Below are positions 6,102 through 10,805 of a stretch of 10,805 nt of DNA, piece by piece. The stretch covers positions 1-10,805 of the forward strand of contig NBLS01000033.1 in NCBI GenBank assembly GCA_002084385.1. Direction: 5' to 3'. The notes below the pieces were generated by a model, which saw only the letters and a list, made by a program, of their open reading frames with translations, did not search any database and was not told where the DNA came from. Each line of letters begins with the position of its first letter. Positions within the stretch are counted from its first letter, which is position 1. The position numbers and the translations under genes are program-made. This stretch comes from Desulfobacteraceae bacterium 4572_19 (GTDB lineage: Bacteria; Desulfobacterota; Desulfobacteria; Desulfobacterales; NBLS01).

Positions 6102-6581
6102 TTATTTCCTTTTTTTAAAAAACAAAATTATATCGTTAAAAATAAACAGTGAAAAAATAGCAAAACAAAAAGAGAGTACATAAATAACACCATATTCTGG
6201 AAGTTCTAAATTCATGGAGACCTCTCCTGAAAGTTGCATTGTCCTTGCGTAAAGTGCCATTCTCCATGCCACTGTTAGAAATAATATCAAGGCAATTATA
6301 TCAGTTACAACTTTAATATAATCCTGTTTTTTTTGCGATAAAAGCCTTGTAAGCATTTCGACACCTATATGGCTTTTTTGAGAATGGGCATAAGGGAGTG
6401 TAAAGCCAATTACAAGCACTGCAAAAATTGTAACTATCTCTTCTCCACCAAATATGGGATAGTTAAAAAATCTGCCCACAATATCGCAACATGTAAGAGT
6501 TGCCATCCCCATTAAACAAACTGCCCCTACAACTAACATTTTTTGTTGAACCCATTCAAGAAAACTGGAAAATTTATCCAT
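6102..6581 (-). CDS. dctQ: TRAP transporter small permease subunit (DctQ family)
   Basis: This small inner-membrane subunit pairs with DctM. At 159 residues it has the normal length. About four membrane segments can be seen, roughly at 14-34, 46-64, 88-105 and 132-152. Family signatures include CDIVGRFFNYPIFGGEEIV near the first loop, LPYAHSQKSHIGVEMLTRLL, and a positively charged C-terminus FFKKRK. The start ATG at 6581 has GGGAG 6 bases upstream. It is the first gene of the TRAP pair. The lipoprotein gene ends 63 bases upstream, in an R3 repeat, so whether the TRAP genes share the mla transcript is open. Confidence 0.92.
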   Translation of the reverse strand: MDKFSSFLEWVQQKMLVVGAVCLMGMATLTCCDIVGRFFNYPIFGGEEIVTIFAVLVIGFTLPYAHSQKSHIGVEMLTRLLSQKKQDYIKVVTDIIALILFLTVAWRMALYARTMQLSGEVSMNLELPEYGVIYVLSFCFAIFSLFIFNDIILFFKKRK

Positions 6582-6611
6582 TATAACTCCCGCCCAAAAG
6601 GGCTATATTTT

Positions 6612-6673
6612 GTGAACGCTTACAAATGTGAGATTACCGAAAAATCACATTTCTTGGTCGTGAACGGTTGCCA
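6612..6673. repeat. R3 repeat, 62-bp copy overlapping the lipoprotein 3' end
   Basis: It begins GTGAACGCTTACAAATGTGA, continues GATTACCGAAAAATCACATT and ends GGTTGCCA. It aligns without gaps to the reverse complement of 8547-8608 with 5 differences in 62 positions (4 are transitions). It contains the lipoprotein stop and its last nine codons. Confidence 0.9.
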
Positions 6674-7283
6674 ATTTTTTAATTTCCAGTGCTATTTGAC
6701 GACTTAGTGTTGCAAGTACCTTATTATGAGCAGTAACCACACCACTATATCCTGAATGTTTTGCAGGTTCAAGAAGTGTTGATAACTTCATTGCAAGTAC
6801 TTTTTTACCATTATAGTTAAATATATTCCATCTTGCTATTAGTTCAACATCTCTGTTAGAATTTGCAGTTAATCTAATTATTTCCACAGTTACCTGATAA
6901 TCCATTGGTACACTTGTCCGCCAAGGATATAATGAAACCTGATTAGTTGCAAGAAGGCTTGCAATATTTTCCATAAGAATTACCGGAATTTGATTCTTTA
7001 AGGAATCTGCCCATCTATCAAATTCTGCAAATTTAAGTTGCTGTTTACTGTCCATAATGACCAATCCTGGACGATCAAGGTATCCTGCCGTCTGAATGGG
7101 ACCAATCCCAACAGCAATTGCTTTTCCCATGGATACATTTACACTATTTTCTATCACAGGTTTTTGTGAAATTGTGTTTAAAAGGTAAAATCTTGACGGT
7201 ATATTAGATGAGCACCCTGACAAACAGAGTAAAATAATACTTACAAAAAACAGGTGGATTTTAAATAAAAATATATTTTTCAT
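6645..7283 (-). CDS. PqiC-like ABC-type transport auxiliary lipoprotein
   Basis: This is a predicted outer-membrane-anchored lipoprotein of the PqiC (DUF330) family that works with MCE/Mla-type lipid transporters. A hydrophobic signal peptide runs to LLCLSGC, with lipidated Cys24. The hallmark SRFYLL follows at 30-35, then VGIGPIQTAGYLDRPGLVIM, FDRWADSL and the SLYPWRT region. The length (212 residues) is typical. It lies downstream of mlaD with a 57-base gap containing an R2-like palindrome, so it should be the last gene of the lipid-transport operon. The terminal residues ATVHDQEM come from repeat R3. A second R3 copy could encode VTIHEQEI in the same frame, so the native C-terminus was probably replaced or extended. 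MlaC- and MlaB-type genes are not present here. Confidence 0.9.
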   Translation of the reverse strand: MKNIFLFKIHLFFVSIILLCLSGCSSNIPSRFYLLNTISQKPVIENSVNVSMGKAIAVGIGPIQTAGYLDRPGLVIMDSKQQLKFAEFDRWADSLKNQIPVILMENIASLLATNQVSLYPWRTSVPMDYQVTVEIIRLTANSNRDVELIARWNIFNYNGKKVLAMKLSTLLEPAKHSGYSGVVTAHNKVLATLSRQIALEIKKLATVHDQEM

Positions 7284-7290
7284 AGTATAT

Positions 7291-7345
7291 TGTCTTAGGG
7301 TTCAGCAAAAAATAAATACAATTTATTGCCTGATAAACCCTTATT
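7291..7345. repeat. R2-like imperfect palindrome at the mlaD 3' end
   Basis: CTTAGGGTTCAGCAAAAAAT followed by AAA matches the R2 arm at 4014-4041 (opposite strand) and is mirrored across a short AT loop by TTTATTGCCTGATAAACCCT. Two interrupted arms result (AGGGTT/AAACCC, GC..AATAAA/TTTATTGC). The far arm includes the mlaD stop (7341-7343). A hairpin between mlaD and the lipoprotein gene could stabilise or attenuate the transcript, but this is not shown. Confidence 0.65.
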
Positions 7346-8390
7346 CTCCTTTCCCCATTAATAGAGATTCCGGATGTCTTTCAAGATAATTTGTCAATAG
7401 CCTAAGAGAATTAGCTGCAGCAGATATTTCATCAAAAGCATTATAAAGTTTATAAATAACAGGTGAACTATCACTTGTCATATTTTCTATCCCCTTTAGT
7501 GTTGTTTGTGCCTGTAACATTACAACGGCAGCTGTCTTGGCGGTATTTCGAAAATCTGCTACTAATGGGTCAATGTCACTCTCAACATCAATAGCAAGTT
7601 TTTGAAGTACATCTAAAGTAGTTGTAACGTTATTAGCAAGGGGATCAATTTTTTCATTAATATTATTTACCATAACCCTTGCACTTTTTAGAATATTTTC
7701 AATACTTGATGCTAATGGAACCACCTGATTATCTGCATTTGCAATCATCTTGTTTAAGCCCTTCGATGCACCATTAAGAGAATAAATAATCTCTCCTACT
7801 TCCTTTGAATTTACAATTTTTTCTATACCCTCCACGGCATCAAGAAGTTTATTAAATATCTTTTCTATGGGTACTTTCTCAAGTTTTTTTGCTAACTGCT
7901 TTAAACCGGACTCAATTGTGGGGATTTCTATATAATCCGGATTTTTTTGAATTAAGTTTTGCGGTTTGTCAGGATGAAAATCAAGGTTTATCATAAGCTG
8001 TCCGGTTACAAGACTTTGCATTTGAAGTTCACCTTTCAATCCACGTTTTATCTGCTGAACCATTAACTCATCCACAGATTCTATTATTTTTCTTTTTCCC
8101 GTTACAGTATAACTATTTTTATTAATTTCAATAAAAACGGGAATTGAAAAAGTCATATCATCAACATTTTCGTATATTTTTATAGATGTTACTCTCCCAA
8201 TTTTAACGCCTCTGAAAACAACTGAAGCACCAACGTTAAGACCATTTACAGAACCTTCAAAATACATTACAAAGGGATTTTTTTTAGCAAAAAAATTTCC
8301 TGAACCAAAAATCACAATTCCCACTATTACAAGGATTACCGCACCGATAATAAATGCTCCAATTGCAGTTTTATTTGCTTGTTTACTCAT
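7341..8390 (-). CDS. mlaD: MlaD/MCE-domain lipid-transport protein, long form
   Basis: This is the substrate-binding MCE subunit, anchored in the inner membrane with its domain in the periplasm, that passes lipids between the membranes with MlaE/MlaF. One N-terminal membrane segment (9-30) is followed by the MCE domain (about 38-140): VMYFEGSVNGLNVGASVVFR, GVKIGRV, then LKGELQMQSLVTGQLMINLD. The remaining 200 residues form a helical, coiled-coil-prone tail (LKQLAKKLEKVPIEKIFNKL ... SSIENILKSARVMVNNINEK) ending YLERHPESLLMGKGE. The long tail is closer to PqiB-type MCE proteins than to the 183-residue E. coli MlaD. AAGGAG lies about 11 bases before the ATG. It looks intact. It is separated from mlaF by 320 bases of repeats, which is unusual inside such an operon. 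Confidence 0.93.
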   Translation of the reverse strand: MSKQANKTAIGAFIIGAVILVIVGIVIFGSGNFFAKKNPFVMYFEGSVNGLNVGASVVFRGVKIGRVTSIKIYENVDDMTFSIPVFIEINKNSYTVTGKRKIIESVDELMVQQIKRGLKGELQMQSLVTGQLMINLDFHPDKPQNLIQKNPDYIEIPTIESGLKQLAKKLEKVPIEKIFNKLLDAVEGIEKIVNSKEVGEIIYSLNGASKGLNKMIANADNQVVPLASSIENILKSARVMVNNINEKIDPLANNVTTTLDVLQKLAIDVESDIDPLVADFRNTAKTAAVVMLQAQTTLKGIENMTSDSSPVIYKLYNAFDEISAAANSLRLLTNYLERHPESLLMGKGE

Positions 8391-8410
8391 ATTTTATCAG
8401 TTCTCCTTTC

Positions 8411-8546
8411 CATATAACCACCATGGCGGATAGTACGCCACAACAAAATGTGAAAGTTAGGCACATACTTATTGGGCAACCACATAGAGTTTGCCCCTAC
8501 TTTCATATAAACTTGCCACGGCGAATAAATACGTCACAACAAAAAA
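8411..8546. repeat. R1 repeat pair with embedded R4, between mlaF and mlaD
   Basis: Core GGCGGATAGTACGCCACAAC plus AAAA (8425-8448) and core GGCGAATAAATACGTCACAA plus CAAAA (8519-8545) flank GTGAAAGT...ACTTTCAT arms (8450-8457, 8499-8506). Unlike the copy upstream of icd, where the inter-arm segment is 22 bases, here about 41 bases separate the arms and contain an R4 hairpin (8474-8500). Confidence 0.85.
8474..8500. repeat. R4 hairpin nested in R1
   Basis: GGGCAA (8474-8479) pairs with TTGCCC (8491-8496) and CTAC follows. The flanks TTATTGGGCAA...CCCCTAC match 4749-4777 almost exactly, so R4 plus part of R1 appears to have spread as one unit. Confidence 0.75.
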
Positions 8547-8608
8547 TGGTAACCATTCACGAACAAGAAATATGATTTTTCAGTAATCTCACATTTGTAA
8601 GCGTTCAC
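8547..8608. repeat. R3 repeat, second 62-bp copy (inverted relative to 6612-6673)
   Basis: Its reverse complement matches 6612-6673 at 57 of 62 positions with no gaps. Its GTGAACGCTTACA end (8596-8608) also forms the outer arm of the compound hairpin 8596-8703. Confidence 0.9.
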
Positions 8609-8703
8609 AAGTGCCTTACATTCGCATAACCGGCTTGTCATATAATAGTTGGCCTAATATGACAAGCTGTTTATGCGAAGATGAGGTATTGTGAACGCTT
8701 ACA
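8596..8703. repeat. 108-base compound hairpin between mlaF and mlaD
   Basis: The outer arms TGTAAGCGTTCAC (8596-8608) and GTGAACGCTTACA (8691-8703) are a perfect 13-bp inverted repeat. Nested inside, 8621-8643 (TTCGCATAACCGGCTTGTCA and TAT) pairs with 8657-8679 at 21 of 23 positions around a 13-base loop (8644-8656). No T-run follows in the minus direction, so it is not a standard terminator. The terminal arms and lack of coding capacity resemble a non-autonomous miniature element. It ends 8 bases from the mlaF stop. Confidence 0.85.
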
Positions 8704-8710
8704 CATTCCA

Positions 8711-9472
8711 CTATCCATTACGAACTCCCCGTGTAAGAAAATTAATTACCCTGGAATCTTTACTTTCAGCAAGTAGCTTATTTGGATCTCCTACAGCTAT
8801 CATTGTTTTGGAAACCGGATCTAAAAAAACCGAATTAGTTCCCACTGCAAATATACTTGCAAGCTCATGGGTTACCATTACTACGGTAGCACCAAGGCTT
8901 TCTCTTAACTCAAGAATCAAATCATCTAATAAACGAGCACTAACGGGATCTAACCCTGCAGACGGCTCATCAAAAAAAAGAATATCAGGGTCAAGTGCCA
9001 TGGCACGAGCTAATCCCGCACGTTTTTGCATACCACCGCTAATTTCTGAAGGGTAATAATCTTCAAAGCCTGAAAGCCCGACAAGGGAGAGCTTAAGTGC
9101 AACAATATCCCGAATTTCCCCGGCACCGAGTTTTGTAAACTCTTCCAATGGAAGAGCAACATTTTCCCCAAGGGTCATGGAGCTCCATAAGGCACCACTT
9201 TGGTACAGTATTCCGAAATTTCTCATCAAATATTGTCTTTCGTCCTGCTGACTCTCCCAAAAGCTTACATCTTTGTATAACACCTCTCCTGTTGCCGGCT
9301 GTTTTAATCCTACCATATGTCGAAGAAGCGTACTTTTACCACACCCACTGCCTCCCATGATAATAAAAATATCTCCGACTTTAATGGTAAATGAAAGATC
9401 TTTTTGCACTACAAAACTTCCATAAGCCATAGTTAAATTATTTACAGTTATGCAAACTTCAAGCTGATTCAT
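8711..9472 (-). CDS. mlaF: MlaF-type ABC transporter ATP-binding protein
   Basis: This is the cytoplasmic ATPase that powers the MlaE permease in retro- or anterograde lipid movement between inner and outer membranes. At 253 residues it has the family's length. Walker A GGSGCGKST is at 40-48, the Q-loop Gln91 in LYQSGALWSSMTLGENV, the signature ISGGMQKRAGLARAMALDP at 144-162, Walker B DILFFDEPSAGLDP at 163-176 and the H-loop His202 in VMVTHELASIF. The start overlaps the mlaE stop by one base (TAATG), with GGGGA just upstream, so translation is coupled. All motifs are intact. The stop is followed at once by the GTGAACGCTTACA hairpin. Confidence 0.95.
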   Translation of the reverse strand: MNQLEVCITVNNLTMAYGSFVVQKDLSFTIKVGDIFIIMGGSGCGKSTLLRHMVGLKQPATGEVLYKDVSFWESQQDERQYLMRNFGILYQSGALWSSMTLGENVALPLEEFTKLGAGEIRDIVALKLSLVGLSGFEDYYPSEISGGMQKRAGLARAMALDPDILFFDEPSAGLDPVSARLLDDLILELRESLGATVVMVTHELASIFAVGTNSVFLDPVSKTMIAVGDPNKLLAESKDSRVINFLTRGVRNG

Positions 9473-10623
9473 TAAATCCCCAATACATTACAAACAACGG
9501 TTATAACGGCAGTTGCTATAACAATACAAACAATTCCTGTAACAACTGCTGATGTTGCAGCATTACCTACATCCGATGCACTGCGACCGCATTGCATTCC
9601 CCTAAGACAGCCGGAAAGTGCTACCAATACTCCAAATACACTGCTTTGGAAAAGTCCTACCAGAAAATCATTTAGACTAATTGAACTGCAAGTCATATTA
9701 TAATATTCTATAATATTTAAGTCCAACATAAATACACCCACAACCATCCCCCCCAATATACCCATTAAATCAGCATAAAGGCAAAGCAGGGGCATCATTA
9801 AAGCGAGGGCTATTATTCTTGGAAGAACAAGAAACTCCATGGGTGAAATCCCCATGGTTTTAAGGGCATCAATCTCTTCATTTACCTCCATTGTTCCAAG
9901 TTGTGCGGCGAAAGCTGCACCAGTGCGACCTGCCATAATAACTCCAGCCATAACAGCACCCATCACACGAATCATGGTCAATCCCACAAGACTTGCAACA
10001 TAAATCTGTGCACCAAATATCATAAGCTGTACGGCACTTACAAAGGCAAAAATCAAACCCACAAGAAAACAAATAAGAGATACTATGGGAAGTGCCTGTA
10101 CTCCACATTCCTGAGTAATTAAGGCAAGATTTGAAATACGAAGTGCAGATCTGCCGGTAATCAGTTTTCCAAATGCTATTGTGGCATCACCAATAAAATC
10201 AACCATTTCTACTGTCGAATTAAAAAAGTCAACTGCAGAGCCGCCTATTTTGGCAAAAAAAGAGACTTTGGTTATCTGTTTTTCTGCTCCCTGCCTTGCT
10301 GAAACCGCACTTGCAAGATCAAGAAGTTTTTGAACCCCCTGGGGCAATGTCTTTTGGTCAACAACAATATCTGCAAGTTTACACCTATCTCTAATTTTAA
10401 TAATAAAAGTTAATAAAGAACTATCCCAAGCTGTTAATTTTTGGACATCAAAAGTAATGTTTTTTATATCCGAACCTGTTTTAATATTTTTAAATACCTC
10501 ATCAATTGATGGCCGTTTATTCTTTGTTTTCCAACTTCCATGGAGAACAACAGTAAGCATATTCTTTACTGTATAAATAAAATTTATACTGCATTGTTTA
10601 GTTGCTGTATCTGGTTTTATCAT
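9472..10623 (-). CDS. mlaE: MlaE-type lipid ABC transporter permease with N-terminal STAS domain
   Basis: This inner-membrane permease belongs to the Mla/Ttg2 lipid-transport system. At 383 residues it is about 120 longer than E. coli MlaE. The extra N-terminus (roughly 15-110) is a STAS/MlaB-like domain, with ITFDVQKLTAWDSSLLTFII around 56-75, so the MlaB function seems to be fused to the permease. The MlaE domain follows with about five membrane segments and the signature AGRTGAAFAAQLGTMEVNEE (231-250), then IDALKTMGISPMEFLVLPR. The C-terminus MQCGRSASDVGNAATSAVV is typical. The start ATG 10623 has only a weak GGA (ATGGAATTTAAATG) and lies inside a short acidic ORF (10598-10735), so coupling to that ORF may help initiation. 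It is the first clear gene of the operon. Confidence 0.93.
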   Translation of the reverse strand: MIKPDTATKQCSINFIYTVKNMLTVVLHGSWKTKNKRPSIDEVFKNIKTGSDIKNITFDVQKLTAWDSSLLTFIIKIRDRCKLADIVVDQKTLPQGVQKLLDLASAVSARQGAEKQITKVSFFAKIGGSAVDFFNSTVEMVDFIGDATIAFGKLITGRSALRISNLALITQECGVQALPIVSLICFLVGLIFAFVSAVQLMIFGAQIYVASLVGLTMIRVMGAVMAGVIMAGRTGAAFAAQLGTMEVNEEIDALKTMGISPMEFLVLPRIIALALMMPLLCLYADLMGILGGMVVGVFMLDLNIIEYYNMTCSSISLNDFLVGLFQSSVFGVLVALSGCLRGMQCGRSASDVGNAATSAVVTGIVCIVIATAVITVVCNVLGI

Positions 10624-10735
10624 TTAAATTCCATAAATCAGGATTATCCTCCCAATCAGATTCCATATCCGCCCAATCATTTGATTCGTGGGAAAGGGCA
10701 GATATGAAATCTGTCCCTACGGATATTCTATCCAT
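10598..10735 (-). CDS. Short acidic ORF overlapping the mlaE start, possible gene remnant
   Basis: It has 45 codons from ATG 10735 and overlaps the first 26 bases of mlaE. The second half is strongly acidic and Trp-rich with a loose repeat (NDWADMESDWEDNPDLWNLN), a composition that is unlikely by chance in AT-rich non-coding DNA. The first half (MDRISVGTDFISALSH) runs through the R4 hairpin. I do not recognise a family. The likeliest reading is the surviving C-terminus of an upstream gene whose body was replaced by a repeat. It may simply be spurious. Confidence 0.3.
   Translation of the reverse strand: MDRISVGTDFISALSHESNDWADMESDWEDNPDLWNLNDKTRYSN
10696..10720. repeat. R4 hairpin in the mlaE leader
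   Basis: GGGCAGAT (10696-10703) pairs with ATCTGTCCC (10709-10717) with one bulged T and is followed by TAC, the same layout as 4753-4778 and 8474-8500. The flanking TTATCCTCCCA (10644-10654) and TGGGAGGATAA (10754-10764) form an 11-bp inverted repeat about 100 bases apart. Confidence 0.6.
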
Positions 10736-10742
10736 ATATCAT

Positions 10743-10771
10743 ATTATAGTGAATGGGAGGATAACTCCACA
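10743..10771 (-). promoter_or_regulatory. Weak candidate promoter for the mla operon
   Basis: On the minus strand, TATAAT (10748-10743) is a perfect -10 hexamer. TGTGGA, 17 bases upstream (10771-10766), is a poor -35. It lies 120 bases before mlaE in an AT-rich leader. Such a match is common by chance in this composition. Confidence 0.2.
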
Positions 10772-10805
10772 CTCCCGGCTTTGGAAGTATCAATTGTTTT
10801 TCCAC

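Noticed and set aside
6592..6603. GCCC-AAAA-GGGC hairpin before dctQ as a terminator or operator
   Set aside because: The stem is only four base pairs and sits next to the ribosome site. It is too short to support a call.
8354..8575. 73-residue plus-strand ORF ending VTIHEQEI
   Set aside because: It runs from antisense mlaD through R1, R4 and R3 repeats with no start signal. Only its R3-derived end is of interest, because it matches the lipoprotein tail.
8621..8679. Rho-independent terminator after mlaF
   Set aside because: The stem is strong but AT-rich and has no T-run on its 3' side in the minus direction. Downstream operon genes also depend on read-through unless they have their own promoter.
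8547..8703. Retron-like msr/msd non-coding RNA
   Set aside because: The nested inverted repeats invite the idea, but no reverse transcriptase gene is nearby and a partial copy occurs elsewhere without the hairpin.
8691..9056. 121-residue plus-strand ORF
   Set aside because: It is antisense to the C-terminal half of mlaF, including Walker B and the signature motif, so it is a shadow frame.

Overview
The window is AT-rich (roughly one-third G+C by eye), and every gene I accept reads on the minus strand. Protein styles and gene order suggest a sulfate-reducer-type Desulfobacterota, probably Desulfobacterales. The clues are a eukaryote-like NADP isocitrate dehydrogenase, the order Trm112 / DUF4416 / YicC / RemA (DUF370) / gmk / rlmB, a TRAP permease pair, and a STAS-MlaE / MlaF / MlaD / PqiC-like lipoprotein operon. 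The assignment is inference from gene content, not a database match.

Layout in the direction of transcription (high to low coordinates). (1) 10805-10624: leader with a small hairpin repeat and a short acidic ORF. (2) 10623-6645: lipid-trafficking ABC operon, mlaE - mlaF - repeat cluster (8391-8710) - mlaD - auxiliary lipoprotein. (3) 6581-4781: TRAP transporter small (DctQ) and large (DctM) membrane subunits, with no solute-binding protein gene in the window. (4) 4649-1671: a former gmk housekeeping operon. A Trm112 stub is fused to DUF4416, yicC is frame-disrupted, remA/DUF370 has lost its N-terminal half, gmk is intact, and rlmB has an internal deletion. (5) 1452-250: icd, full length. (6) 204-1: N-terminus of an IS1634-type transposase running off the window edge.

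Two patterns stand out. First, every recognisable gene of the gmk operon except gmk itself carries a deletion-type lesion, while gmk, normally essential, is untouched. The genes outside this block look full length. This reads as decay of dispensable genes inside an operon kept for gmk, unless the deletions are assembly errors. Second, nearly all non-coding space is built from a few AT-rich palindromic repeat families. They sit tightly against 3' ends of genes and in two cases supply the last codons of a protein. I call them R1 (GTACGCCACAACAAAA with GACTTTCAT/ATGAAAGTC arms), R2 (TGGTGAACCCTAAG palindrome), R3 (GTGAACGCTTACA element) and R4 (GGGCA...CCCTAC hairpin).

I found no CRISPR array, RNA gene, phage module, defence system or toxin-antitoxin pair. 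The most unusual content is the operon decay and the repeat system, not a new enzyme pathway.
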